A stretch of 64,000 nucleotides of DNA. It comes from Betaproteobacteria bacterium Ga0077526. GTDB taxonomy: Bacteria; Pseudomonadota; Gammaproteobacteria; Burkholderiales; Ga0077523. The stretch spans positions 250,867 through 314,866 of the forward strand of contig LNDV01000031.1 in the NCBI GenBank assembly GCA_001464765.1. Direction: 5' to 3'. The translations under genes were made by a program, and so were the position numbers. Positions 40,948-50,460 of this stretch are shown piece by piece (the stretch's first letter is position 1; every line of letters begins with the position of its first letter). The notes under the pieces are model-generated. The model worked only from the letters and a program-made list of their open reading frames with translations. It was not told the DNA's origin and did not search any database.

Positions 40948-43524
40948 TCAGAACCGCCGACGCACCCACGGCGAGCGCCGCAGGAAGAGATCCAGCAGAT
41001 AGAGCGCCAGCGCGGCGCCGGCGAACCACGGCCACAGCGGACGGGGCCTCGCCAGGAATTCACCGAGCGGATCGAAGACATCCTGCGGCTGCGGTTCAAA
41101 GCGACCGCCGGTCTGTTCGGCCAGGGCCTTGAGGAAGGGGATGTCGGTGCCGGCGGATCGCAGTTCAGGCGGGAACGGCCGGTCCAGCACGCGACTGCCT
41201 GCGGCGGCCTGGACTTCCGCCGGCGCACCGCCGACCACGGTGAAGCGGATCTGCCCCGGCGGCGCGGAAGCGAGCGGGATGCGCACCTCATACAAGCCAG
41301 GTCCGCTCTGCCGGAGGCGCACGGTCAGCGGATCGCCGGACGCGCCGGTGACGCGGACCTGGGGCGCGAGACCGTTGCGGAACGCGCCATCGGCCGTGAC
41401 GGCGGCAAGGCGCACGACGAGGGAATCGCCGTCCGCCTGCACGGCGAAGTCCGTCTCCTCCCGCGTGGGCCGCCGCATCACTTCGCGGACCAGCTGGCTC
41501 CACAGCCGCGGATAGCCTGACCATGTGAGCCAATCCGCGCCCCAGCGGTTCTTCACGTCCGACGCGAACACCACGGCCTTGCCCAGCCCCGCCTGCCAGC
41601 GCATGAGCATGGGGGCATCGGCCTCGGTGGCGAGGTACACCTCGGCGCGATCCTTCGCCTTCGTCGTGATCATGCCCTGGAGCGCCGGCGCCTTCGTGAA
41701 GTCGAGACCGCGCAGCGCCTCGGCCTTGCGCTTCACGACGACCTTCACCGGCTCCTCCTTCAGGCTTTCGTTCACGAGCTTGCGCGTCTCCTGCGTGAAG
41801 ATCTGCGGCACCTGCTCGGCGCTCTCGGTGAAGTAGTAGCGGCCCTTGCCCCAGTTGGCGATGTTCTCCATCAGCTTGACGTCGGCTTCCGCGCTGATCG
41901 CGACGGTGGTCACCGTGATGCTCGCGTCGCTCATGCGCTTGGCGAGCCGCTGGAAGTCCGCCGGCTGCGTGTCGCCGTCGGAGAGCAGGATCACGTGCTT
42001 CGCCTTGATGGGCAGGTCCACGAGCATGCGGTAGGCCATCTGCAGCGCGGGATAGATGTTGGTCTGCCCGCTCGCGGTGAAGCGCGAGATGAGGTCTTCC
42101 GCCTTGCGCTTGCTGCGTACAGGCGCGAGCGGCACCGTCTGCTCCGGCTGCGAGTCGAAGGTGATCACGCCGAAGCGATGCTCTTCCTCCAGCAGTTCCA
42201 GCGCGCCCAGCGTCGCGGCCTTGGCGAGGTCGAGCTTGCGGCCCTTCATGCTGTAGGAACGGTCGAGCACGATCACGAGCGCGAGATCGCGCTTCTTCTG
42301 CTGCGCCTCGAACGTGGCAGGCAGCACGGACTCCAGCGGACTGTCCTTGTAGCCGCCCTCGCCGAACGCATTGGCGCCACCGGCGAAGAGCAGGCCGCCG
42401 CCCGCCTCGCGCACGTAGCCCGCGAGCGCAGTCATTCGTGACTCGCCCAGGACCTTGGCGCTGGCGTCGGAGAGGATCACGGCGTCGTAGGCTTCGAGAC
42501 CGCTGCGGTTCTCCGGAAGCTGTTCCGGCAGCGCGGTCGTCACGTCGATGCCCTGCGCCGTCAGTGCATCGCGCAGGTACTTGGAAGACTCCGCATTCGA
42601 CTCGGCATAGAGCACACGGGGCCTCGGAGCCACCGGCGCGTTGACGGTCACGACGTCGTTCTCCGCGATCGTGTCGCCTTCGGCGCTCACCGTGGCCGAC
42701 AGCGCCACCGTTCCGGGGTCCGGCAGCCGCACCTGGAAGGGAATCGCAGAAGGACCCGCGACGATCTTCACGCGCTTCTCCGCGAGCACCTTGCCGCCTG
42801 CACGAAGCCGCACCACGGCATCGGTCGCTGCCTGCGCCTGCAACCGCACCGCCACCTGCACGGCCTCGTCTCGTCGCAACTCGGCGGGCAGATCGATGCC
42901 CTCGACCCAGACGTCACCGGATGCCCGCGACGGCGCCGGCACCGTGAACACTCTGACCTTGCGCGCACGCAGCCGCTCGATGAGGTTCCACGCTTCGCCA
43001 CGGGTCGCGACCCCGTCGGTCAGCAGGACCACGCGCTTCAGGTCGTCGTCGGCAAAGCTCCCGGCGATACCGTCGAGCGCAGATTCGATATCCGTCACCA
43101 GAGGATCGAGCGCGCCTTCGCCACCTCGACCTTCGACGCGCAGCGGCACCTTCTCGATGCCCTGGGCGGAGTCGACGGGGTGAATCCGATCGGCAAAGGC
43201 CACCACGCGGGTGCGCGACTCGCCAGCTCGCGCCTGCGACTGGCCGATCCAGTCCATGGCCTTGCCGATGAACGCGGGGTCGACGCTGCGAGAGACATCG
43301 AGCGCATAGACGACGGAAACGTCGGTCGCGTGATCCACCCAGGTCGGACGCATCAGTGCGACGGCCAGCGCAGCAAGCGCCAGAGATCGCACGACGGTGA
43401 GCACGCCGCGATGCGCCCTAGTCAGACCGGTGCGCGAGCGCGCCGCGAACCAGACGACTGCCGGCAGCGCAACGGCGAGGAGGAGGGCGAGCGGCCACCA
43501 CTGTTCGAAGGTGATGCTGCTCAA
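40948..43524 (-). CDS. VWA-domain membrane protein with a glutamine amidotransferase-like domain
   Basis: An 858-residue protein of the BatA/B plus GATase-like architecture. The start is the TTG at 43524, overlapping the stop of the gene before it (TTGA), and gives SSITFEQWWPLALLLAVALPAVVWF, the first membrane helix; a second follows. It then has one VWA domain (DVSVVYALDVSRSVDP, MIDAS DxSxS), an Ig-like segment, a class I GATase-like fold (VLYAESNAESSKYLRDAL to GGLLFAGGANAFGEGGY) and a second VWA domain (ALVIVLDRSYSMKGRK). A membrane helix lies at the C-terminus. It is the last of five coupled genes of an aerotolerance/MoxR-type operon. Confidence 0.82.
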   Translation of the reverse strand: MSSITFEQWWPLALLLAVALPAVVWFAARSRTGLTRAHRGVLTVVRSLALAALAVALMRPTWVDHATDVSVVYALDVSRSVDPAFIGKAMDWIGQSQARAGESRTRVVAFADRIHPVDSAQGIEKVPLRVEGRGGEGALDPLVTDIESALDGIAGSFADDDLKRVVLLTDGVATRGEAWNLIERLRARKVRVFTVPAPSRASGDVWVEGIDLPAELRRDEAVQVAVRLQAQAATDAVVRLRAGGKVLAEKRVKIVAGPSAIPFQVRLPDPGTVALSATVSAEGDTIAENDVVTVNAPVAPRPRVLYAESNAESSKYLRDALTAQGIDVTTALPEQLPENRSGLEAYDAVILSDASAKVLGESRMTALAGYVREAGGGLLFAGGANAFGEGGYKDSPLESVLPATFEAQQKKRDLALVIVLDRSYSMKGRKLDLAKAATLGALELLEEEHRFGVITFDSQPEQTVPLAPVRSKRKAEDLISRFTASGQTNIYPALQMAYRMLVDLPIKAKHVILLSDGDTQPADFQRLAKRMSDASITVTTVAISAEADVKLMENIANWGKGRYYFTESAEQVPQIFTQETRKLVNESLKEEPVKVVVKRKAEALRGLDFTKAPALQGMITTKAKDRAEVYLATEADAPMLMRWQAGLGKAVVFASDVKNRWGADWLTWSGYPRLWSQLVREVMRRPTREETDFAVQADGDSLVVRLAAVTADGAFRNGLAPQVRVTGASGDPLTVRLRQSGPGLYEVRIPLASAPPGQIRFTVVGGAPAEVQAAAGSRVLDRPFPPELRSAGTDIPFLKALAEQTGGRFEPQPQDVFDPLGEFLARPRPLWPWFAGAALALYLLDLFLRRSPWVRRRF

Positions 43525-45302
43525 ATCGTGACCCGCCGGTGATAGGTGAGCCACTCGACCAGCATGAGCACGCCAGCCAGTATCAGCAGGGCGGGCCACC
43601 ACTGTGCGGCCGCGACGGCTGTCGCACCGGCACTCGTGGGCACCGAAACCGTATCGGGCGGCAAGGCACTGGCGTTGATGTCGGTGATTGCCGGGTCTGT
43701 GGTGTTGACCGCCACGCGCATGCGCACGCCCTCGGCTTCCACGGTCGCGAAGTCGGAGGCCGGGAGTGTGAAGAGGGTTCCGCCCGGGACGGCGCGGGTC
43801 GCGATCTTGCCCGCCTTCACGGCTTCGACCTTCGCGTTCTCGAAGGGCACGCGCACGGCACCGACGGCGGCACTCTGCGGAGGCACTTCCGCAGTAAGCC
43901 ACTGCATGGCATTGGCGAGGAAGACGGGGAACGAGGCCTGCGACGCGAAGTTGCTCGCGGTGCTTGCGAAGCCGACGGCGACGACGCGTGGCGCCTTGTC
44001 GCGGGCAACGATGAGAGCCTTGCCACCGGACTCCGTCGCCAGTACGGACAGTGCGCCGGGCATTTCGCGGAACGCGGCCGCCTTCTCGATCTGCACATCG
44101 GCGAGCGACACGTTCTCGAGAACGGGATGGTTGCCCAGCCAGTTGGTGACCTGCGGCGCGGCGCCGAGCGACGCAGCTTGCGTGAGCCAGGAGATCGCGG
44201 CGGGCTGGAACACCAGCGACGGGGCGAGCGGCGGCTGCGCGGGAACGAACCGATCGAACACGTAGGCATCGAATCCCGCCTTCGCAGCGTACTGCGCGGG
44301 CGTCAGCACGCTCAACTTGAGTCGCGGATCGAGGCGCAGGGCCCGTTCGAGATCGCGATTGCCCGCCGTGACCAGCGCCACCTGCAGCACACGATTGAAC
44401 GGGAGGAACGCGAATGCCCCGTCGTCGATGCCGAGCACGTCCCCAGGCGCTTCGAGCGAAGCCTGCAACGCGCCGCCGGTGAAGCCTTCCACCGGAAACG
44501 TCACCGACCCGAATCCTCTCGGGCCCACGGTGGCAATGCGCGTGAGCGGATCGCGCCCGGCGCCGGCAATCTTCACGGTGACCTTCGCAGGCTGCGACGC
44601 GGCGTTGCCGAGTTCGACGAAGCCCTCGAATCGCGTGGGATCGGTCGCCCGCGCGCGGACCGAGAACGCGGTGATGCCGACATTGGACGCCACCTCGAAC
44701 ACGGAATGCATTCGCGTGCCGGTCGGCCCCTCCAGGGCACTGACCCCATCGGTGACGAACACGACTTCGCGGCCCGCGGCGCTCTTCGGCAGCAGCACGA
44801 GATCGGGAAACCGCGGCGCACCACCCTGCGCAGGCGCGAGACCCTTCAGCACAGCCTGCGCGCGTTCGGCATCGACGAAGGTGCCGGTGCTGACCGTTCG
44901 CATCGTGTCGGTGACGAAGAAGCGCGCGCCGGCACCGTTGCGGCGGATCTCGTCGATCGCCCAGTCTCGCGCATGCTCGAAGCGAGTGCGGCCATCGCTG
45001 CGCATCGCATTCATCGTGGGGCCCGCGTCGACCACGAGGATGATGTCCTTGGGATCACGTACGGGCTCACCCGAACGCGGACGGGTGACTGCGAGGGCGA
45101 GCGCCAGTGCAATGACGAGGGCGAGCAGCAGCGAGAGCCACCAGCGCCACCGCTGAGACAACCCACGCTGGGCGGCGAGCACGCGCTGCCAGATGAGCGT
45201 GGAGCCGACGCGGACACGCTGCGGCGGCGGGCGGAGCAGATACAGGCCGACGACCGCGGCCGCGACGAGCGCCAGAAAGCCGAGGGCAACACCGACGTTC
45301 AA
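43521..45302 (-). CDS. BatA-like membrane protein with a degenerate VWA domain
   Basis: A 593-residue protein with the N-terminal Aerotolerance BatA motif (LGFLALVAAAVVGLYLLRPPPQRVRVGSTLIWQRV), a second helix LSLLLALVIALALALAVTR and a VWA-like domain. The MIDAS motif reads VVDAGPTM in place of DxSxS, so metal binding may be lost. The start is the TTG at 45302, which overlaps the TGA of the DUF58 gene as TTGA; there is no better ATG. The C-terminal helix is near residues 570-588. It is encoded between DUF58 and VWA/GATase genes, as in many proteobacterial Bat-type operons. Confidence 0.82.
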   Translation of the reverse strand: MNVGVALGFLALVAAAVVGLYLLRPPPQRVRVGSTLIWQRVLAAQRGLSQRWRWWLSLLLALVIALALALAVTRPRSGEPVRDPKDIILVVDAGPTMNAMRSDGRTRFEHARDWAIDEIRRNGAGARFFVTDTMRTVSTGTFVDAERAQAVLKGLAPAQGGAPRFPDLVLLPKSAAGREVVFVTDGVSALEGPTGTRMHSVFEVASNVGITAFSVRARATDPTRFEGFVELGNAASQPAKVTVKIAGAGRDPLTRIATVGPRGFGSVTFPVEGFTGGALQASLEAPGDVLGIDDGAFAFLPFNRVLQVALVTAGNRDLERALRLDPRLKLSVLTPAQYAAKAGFDAYVFDRFVPAQPPLAPSLVFQPAAISWLTQAASLGAAPQVTNWLGNHPVLENVSLADVQIEKAAAFREMPGALSVLATESGGKALIVARDKAPRVVAVGFASTASNFASQASFPVFLANAMQWLTAEVPPQSAAVGAVRVPFENAKVEAVKAGKIATRAVPGGTLFTLPASDFATVEAEGVRMRVAVNTTDPAITDINASALPPDTVSVPTSAGATAVAAAQWWPALLILAGVLMLVEWLTYHRRVTI

Positions 45303-46186
45303 CGCAGCACCCCGGCGCGCCGCAGTGCCATCAGCATCAGATCCTCGAACGGCGCGTCGGTCTTCGCGAGGAGATAGGACCATCCTTCGCGACGGCAGGC
45401 ATTCTCGATGTCCTTGCAGTGCCGGGCCATTTCCTCGCGGTAGGCCTCCAGCAGTTGCGAAGTGGATTCCAGCACGAGCGCCTGCCCGGTCTCGGCGTCC
45501 TGCAGTTCCACCTGATCGGGCAGGTCGGGTTCGAGTTCATCGGGCGCCATCACATGGAAGGCGACGACTTCGTGACGGAATTGCCGCAGCCACCGCGCGG
45601 ACTCGGCGAAGGCGGCGGCGTCGAGGAAATCACTCACCAGGATCACGAGGCCACGGGTGCGCGTGGCGCCGAACGTGCCGCGCAGTGCGGCGTTCAGGTC
45701 GGTGCCAGCAGACGGGGTGAGCCCTTCGAGAAAACGGAACAGCGGCCACACCTGCGTGCGACCGCGCCGACCGGAGAGTTCCGACGCCACGCCGTCAGCC
45801 CAGGCGATGGCGCTCACCCGGTCGTAGTTGCGCAGCGCGAGGTAACCGAGGGCCGCGACGATCTGCCGGGCGAAGTCGAACTTGCCTGGCTCGCCGTGCC
45901 CCATGGAAGCGCTGGTGTCCAGCAGCAGGTAGACGGGGAGGTCGGCCTCCTCCTCGAACAGGCGGAGGATCAGGCGGTCGAGGCGCAGATAGATGCCCCA
46001 GTCGAGATTGCGCGTGTCGTCGCCTTCGCTGTAGGGGCGATAGTCGGCGAACACCATGCCCGTGCCGGTGCGGCGCGAGCGATGGGACCCGCGGAGGTGT
46101 CCCGCCACGGGCCGCCTCGTGACCAGATCGAGGTGCTCCAGCCGGCGGAGGAACGCCTCGTCGAACAGGGTGCTGCGGGGCTTCAC
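45299..46186 (-). CDS. DUF58 domain protein
   Basis: A 295-residue DUF58 protein. It starts at GTG 46186, overlapping the stop of the MoxR gene (GTGA). The family motif is GTGMVFADYRPYSEGDDTRNLDWG, followed by a VWA-like part with LLLDTSASMGHGEPGKFDFARQI. DUF58 proteins are normally encoded beside MoxR ATPases and take part in envelope or metalloprotein maturation. The protein lacks membrane helices. Confidence 0.9.
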   Translation of the reverse strand: MKPRSTLFDEAFLRRLEHLDLVTRRPVAGHLRGSHRSRRTGTGMVFADYRPYSEGDDTRNLDWGIYLRLDRLILRLFEEEADLPVYLLLDTSASMGHGEPGKFDFARQIVAALGYLALRNYDRVSAIAWADGVASELSGRRGRTQVWPLFRFLEGLTPSAGTDLNAALRGTFGATRTRGLVILVSDFLDAAAFAESARWLRQFRHEVVAFHVMAPDELEPDLPDQVELQDAETGQALVLESTSQLLEAYREEMARHCKDIENACRREGWSYLLAKTDAPFEDLMLMALRRAGVLR

Positions 46187-47178
46187 GTCGCCGGGGCCAC
46201 GTCCGCGAGGATGCGCGTGAGAATCGCGTCGGTGTCGACGCGGTCCGCCTCGGCTTCGAAATTGAGGAGCAGACGATGGCGCAGCGCCGAGATGGCAACG
46301 GCACGGATGTCCTCGGAGGCGACGTGCAGCCGGCCGTGGATGAGCGCATGGACCTTCGCGCCGAGGATCAGCGCCTGCGTGCCGCGCGGGCTTGCGCCGA
46401 AGCGCACATACTGCCGCGCCATCTCGTGGGCTTGCTCGGATTCCGGATGGGTCGCGAGCGTGAGGCGGATGGCGTAGTCCTGCACCGGGTGGGCGATCGG
46501 CACCTCACGCGCGGTCTCGCGCATCGCAAGAATGTCGCCGGCAGCGAGCGTGCGCTCCACGGCGGGCGCGGAGGCCTGCGTGGTGCGGTCCAGCACCTGG
46601 TGCAGCTGGTCGATGCCGGGGAAACCCATCTTCAGCTTGAAGAAGAAGCGGTCCAGCTGCGCCTCGGGGAGCGGATAAGTGCCTTCCATCTCCAGCGGGT
46701 TCATCGTGGCGAGCACGAAGAACGGCTGCTCGAGCGGCCGGGTCGCATTGCCCGCGGACACGCTGTTCTCCTGCATCGCTTCGAGCAGGGCAGACTGCGT
46801 CTTGGGCGTGGCACGGTTGATCTCGTCCGCAAGCACCATGTTGGCGAAGATCGGCCCGGGCTGGAACTCGAAGAACTTCCGGCCGGTGTCGTCCTCGCGG
46901 ACGATGGAGGTGCCGATGATGTCGCCGGGCATCAGATCCGGCGTGAACTGGATGCGCGAGAACTTCAAGTGCAGGACATCGGCCAGCGTCTGCACGAGCT
47001 TGGTCTTGCCCACGCCGGGGATGCCCTCCAGCAGCACGTGGCCCCGGGCCAGCAGGCATGTCATCACGCCATCGACGACCTCGTCGTTGCCGACGATGAC
47101 GCGCCCCACTTCCTCGCGCACGAGCCGGATGTTGTTCCGGAACTGCTCGATGCTCCGCTCGACGTTCGCAACGCTCAC
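46183..47178 (-). CDS. MoxR-type AAA ATPase
   Basis: A 331-residue AAA+ ATPase of the MoxR family. The GTG at 47178 overlaps the stop of the preceding gene (GTGA) and gives VANVERSIEQFRNNI. The Walker A is GIPGVGKTKLV, the Walker B VLADEINRATPKTQSALLEAMQE and the sensor 1 FFVLATMNP. MoxR ATPases act as chaperones with VWA proteins; the adjacent DUF58 and VWA genes support this. The longer open frame upstream is in another frame to the membrane protein gene. Confidence 0.92.
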   Translation of the reverse strand: MSVANVERSIEQFRNNIRLVREEVGRVIVGNDEVVDGVMTCLLARGHVLLEGIPGVGKTKLVQTLADVLHLKFSRIQFTPDLMPGDIIGTSIVREDDTGRKFFEFQPGPIFANMVLADEINRATPKTQSALLEAMQENSVSAGNATRPLEQPFFVLATMNPLEMEGTYPLPEAQLDRFFFKLKMGFPGIDQLHQVLDRTTQASAPAVERTLAAGDILAMRETAREVPIAHPVQDYAIRLTLATHPESEQAHEMARQYVRFGASPRGTQALILGAKVHALIHGRLHVASEDIRAVAISALRHRLLLNFEAEADRVDTDAILTRILADVAPAT

Positions 47179-48758
47179 TGCGCGCTCTCCCCGTTGTCCG
47201 TGAAAAATCCCTTCACCTGCGCCCGGTGCCGCAGCGCGATCCGCTCGGCGCTCAGCGCTTCCTCGCCGACACGCCGGTAACGGCTGTCGACATCGCGATA
47301 GGCCACCTTCGATTCGGCCGCGCGACTCGCGGCGAACTTGCCGGAATCCTCGCCGCTCTCGGAGCCGGAGTCCCGGTCCTTCACCGTCTCGCGCTTGAAC
47401 TTGGCGCGGATACGGCGCACCTCGTCGCCCACCACCGGATCGCCCTGGGCGTTGCCGCTGGCGTCCCCGGCCCGGTTGGAGTCCTTGCCGGGGTTGCGGC
47501 GCTCCTGCGCCACGGCCCCGAGGCGGAACATGCTGCCGCCCTTCATGTTGGATTCGCCGGTCTCCGGACCGGGCGTAGCCTGACCCGCGCCGTTGCGCTG
47601 GCCGAAGCGGGCAGCGCGCAGATTGGCTTCGCGCTTCAATTCGGTGGTCATGGCATCGAGGCGCCGGGCGGTGTGACCGGCACCCTCGGTCGCCTCCACG
47701 CTCCGCGCGATTTCGTCGAGGTTCTGCACGGCGCGGGCGAGATTGCGTTGAGCTTCGGCACCGCGCTCGCTGCTGCCGTTCTGCGCCGCGGCCTGGAGGG
47801 CATCGGCCATTTCGTCGACCTTGGCCTGATCCACGCCCGCCTCGGCATCGGCCGGGGTTTCCTTGCGCTCGGAGCCACTGCCATCCGCGCCGGTCCCCAG
47901 CTGCTTGCGCAGGGCATCCGCCGCCTGCCTGGCGTCGCCTTCCTTCAGGGCCTGCGCGACTTCCTCGTAGCCGGCGCGGTCGGCCAGGGATTCGGCGATG
48001 GCCTTCATGCGCTCGCGGGCCGCAGCGGCTTCGAGCGCACGCTGCGCGACGAGTTCGCGTGCGGCTTCGAGGGCCTTGCGCCTCTCTTCGAGGGACTTCT
48101 TCGGGTCGTCGAGGGCGGCGAGCGTCCTCGCGAGCCGGTCCTTCGTCGCGGCGTCGCTGCCCTGCGAGAGATCCTCGGCGAGGGAGTCCGGTGCCACGGC
48201 AGCGCCCCTCTTCGCGGCGTCGACCGCGGCCTGGGCGAAGTCGTGCTCGCCGAAGTGAGGCGTGAACCGGGGCGCCAGCATCGCCACGACGGCGACCACG
48301 CCGAGCAGCGCCACCGCAGACCAGCCGCTCGCAGGCATGCGCCAGGGAACGAGCGCCCTGGCGTCCATTCCGGCTGCCGTGGTCTCGGCCTTGCGCAGGT
48401 GGGCGTCGACGAAAGCCGAGCGCTCGTCGGGGTGCCGGGTAAACCACAGAGCGGAGGACAGTTCGTCTTGCAGGCCCGCCGCGCGGTCGGCGGCGACGGC
48501 GGCTTCCTCGCGGGAGACGGCGTGACGGGCGTCAGCCACGAGATAGCCGAGGAAGAAGAGGATCGCGACGCCCCCGGCGTACAGCGGCCAGCGGGCAACA
48601 CCGGTGGGGGCCAGGATGGCGCCAAGTACGATGACGACGGCGACGACCACGAGGATGCTCGAAGCGACCACGCCCCCGAGGGCGGTGATCCGCCTCCAGC
48701 GCAGGCGGGAAGCTACCGCATCCAGCGTCTGCAGCAGAGAGTCGGTCATCGAGGTCAT
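47175..48758 (-). CDS. Large membrane protein, DUF4175-like, first gene of the MoxR operon
   Basis: A 527-residue protein with an N-terminal pair of helices (VASSILVVVAVVIVLGAIL, WPLYAGGVAILFFLGYLVAD), a third helix (GWSAVALLGVVAVVAMLAP) near residues 145-165, and a long polar C-terminal region rich in Ala, Glu, Arg and Lys predicted to form coiled coils. It resembles DUF4175-type membrane proteins found before MoxR genes. The ATG at 48758 is used; a second ATG lies three codons in. It starts a five-gene operon and is divergent from the sulfatase homologue. Confidence 0.72.
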   Translation of the reverse strand: MTSMTDSLLQTLDAVASRLRWRRITALGGVVASSILVVVAVVIVLGAILAPTGVARWPLYAGGVAILFFLGYLVADARHAVSREEAAVAADRAAGLQDELSSALWFTRHPDERSAFVDAHLRKAETTAAGMDARALVPWRMPASGWSAVALLGVVAVVAMLAPRFTPHFGEHDFAQAAVDAAKRGAAVAPDSLAEDLSQGSDAATKDRLARTLAALDDPKKSLEERRKALEAARELVAQRALEAAAARERMKAIAESLADRAGYEEVAQALKEGDARQAADALRKQLGTGADGSGSERKETPADAEAGVDQAKVDEMADALQAAAQNGSSERGAEAQRNLARAVQNLDEIARSVEATEGAGHTARRLDAMTTELKREANLRAARFGQRNGAGQATPGPETGESNMKGGSMFRLGAVAQERRNPGKDSNRAGDASGNAQGDPVVGDEVRRIRAKFKRETVKDRDSGSESGEDSGKFAASRAAESKVAYRDVDSRYRRVGEEALSAERIALRHRAQVKGFFTDNGESAQ

Positions 48759-48858
48759 CGGGGGATGCTAGCACACGGCTCCCGGGCGCCGGCAAGGTGG
48801 ACAAACCCCGGTCTCGCGCCCTTGCCGGCCCTCGGGCGTGGGGTAACATCCGGCCACC

Positions 48859-50343
48859 ATGAGGACCTCCCCGACGCTCCTTTCCGCCGCGTTCCGCCTC
48901 GTCTTCTGGGCCGCCGCGCTGCTCGCCCTGCCCGCCTCCGCCGCGGACAAGCCGCACATCGTCTACCTGATGGCCGATGACCTCGGCTGGCACGACCTGG
49001 GGTATCTCGGCAAGGAAATCCGCACGCCCAGCATCGATCGCATCGCAGACGGCGCGGTGCGCCTCAACCAGTTCTACGTGCAGCCGCATTCCAGCCAGAC
49101 CCGCGCCGCATTGCTCACCGGTCGCTACCCGTTCCGCTACGGCCTGCAGACGCTGTCCATCCTGCCGCAGAGCAACTACGGGCTGCCCGCAGAGGAACGG
49201 ACCCTAGCCCAGGCCCTGAAGGACGCCGGCTACCGCACCGCGCTCGTCGGCAAGTGGCAGCTGGGCCATGCCAAGCCGGAGATGCTCCCGACCCGGCGCG
49301 GGTTCGATTCCTTTTATGGCACGCTGGCCGGTGGCATCGACCATTTCACGAAACAGGGGCCGCGAGGCCACGACTGGCGCCGCAACGACAAGCCCCTCAA
49401 GGAAGCCGGATACGTCACGACCCTGGTCGGCAAGGAAGCCGCATCGGTCATCGCCGGTCATGACCCGGGCAAGCCACTGTTCCTCTTCGTGTCGTTCACC
49501 GCGCCCGCCGCGCCTATGCAGGCGCCGAAGGAATACCTCGACCGCAATGCCACCATCAGGGACGAGGCGCGCCGCACCTACGCGGGAATGGTGAGCGCCC
49601 TGGACGATGCCGTCGGCGCAGTTCTCGCGGCGCTCGACAAGAAGGGCATGGCCGACAACACCATCCTCGTCTTCCATAGCGATAACGGCGGCGCGGTGGT
49701 CCACAAATTCCCCACGGGAGACGGCGACGTCGAGCGCGGCGCGGCGGACAACAGCCCCTACCGGGATGGCAAGGGCAGCCTCTATGAAGGCGGGGTGCGC
49801 GTGCCGGCGCTCATCAAGTGGCCCAAGGGTGCGGAAGCCGGCGTCACCAACGGGCTCATACACGTGACCGACATGTACCCGACGCTGCTCTCGCTCGCTG
49901 GCGCGAGCCTCGACCAGCGCAAGCTGCTGGACGGCGTGAACCAGTGGCCCACGATCAAGGACCACAAGCTTAGTCCGCGCAAGGACATCCCGCTGGCCAT
50001 CGAAGACCTGCGCGCCGGGATTCGCGTCGGGGACTGGAAACTCATCGTCACCGCCGTACTGCCGGCGCGCATCGAACTCTTCGACATCCCGCATGATCCG
50101 GACGAAGAAGACAACGCCGCGGACCGCAATCCGCAGCTCGTGCAGGACATGCTCAAGAAGATCAACGACTACGCCTGGGAGATGGTCCCGTCCCGGCACC
50201 TGGAGGAACTCCAGCGCGCACGCCCCACCGATCTGCCGATGGTGTGGGGCGCCAATCCCGTGCGCCACGGCGTGTCGGCCGACGCGGATTCGCGGAAGGA
50301 TCCTTCGCTGACGGTGGAGAGGGCGGACCGCAAGCCCCAGTGA
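48859..50343 (+). CDS. Sulfatase-family protein lacking several catalytic residues (probable pseudoenzyme)
   Basis: A 494-residue exported protein (signal peptide ending LPASAA, about residue 29) of the arylsulfatase B-like group. Metal residues are partly kept (MADDLGWHDLGY, VFHSDNGG). In the maturation motif C-x-P-x-R the sequence is QPHSSQTRAALLTGR, so the cysteine or serine-type formylglycine site lacks its proline and reads SSQTR. GKWHLG reads GKWQLG, and the APHTP histidine reads APAAP. Three of the usual active-site residues are therefore missing. The rest, including the DDAVGAVLAAL helix and the C-terminal domain, is intact, so it may bind sulfated sugars without cleavage. Confidence 0.85.
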   Translation: MRTSPTLLSAAFRLVFWAAALLALPASAADKPHIVYLMADDLGWHDLGYLGKEIRTPSIDRIADGAVRLNQFYVQPHSSQTRAALLTGRYPFRYGLQTLSILPQSNYGLPAEERTLAQALKDAGYRTALVGKWQLGHAKPEMLPTRRGFDSFYGTLAGGIDHFTKQGPRGHDWRRNDKPLKEAGYVTTLVGKEAASVIAGHDPGKPLFLFVSFTAPAAPMQAPKEYLDRNATIRDEARRTYAGMVSALDDAVGAVLAALDKKGMADNTILVFHSDNGGAVVHKFPTGDGDVERGAADNSPYRDGKGSLYEGGVRVPALIKWPKGAEAGVTNGLIHVTDMYPTLLSLAGASLDQRKLLDGVNQWPTIKDHKLSPRKDIPLAIEDLRAGIRVGDWKLIVTAVLPARIELFDIPHDPDEEDNAADRNPQLVQDMLKKINDYAWEMVPSRHLEELQRARPTDLPMVWGANPVRHGVSADADSRKDPSLTVERADRKPQ

Positions 50344-50357
50344 GGCTCTGAAGGGCT

Positions 50358-50392
50358 GTGAAGGCGTGAAGATGTGAAGGCGTGAAGATGTG
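50358..50392. repeat. GTGAAGNN octamer repeat, two 16-bp units
   Basis: GTGAAGGC and GTGAAGAT alternate twice, ending with GTG. It starts 15 bases after the sulfatase stop. The opposite strand reads CTTCAC, the unit found again at 50461. Confidence 0.75.
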
Positions 50393-50460
50393 CTCGGTGC
50401 GGGCGGCGCGGCTGCGGCGCGCGCTGCAGGAGGGCGGCCCGATGGAGTACGATGCCGCGA

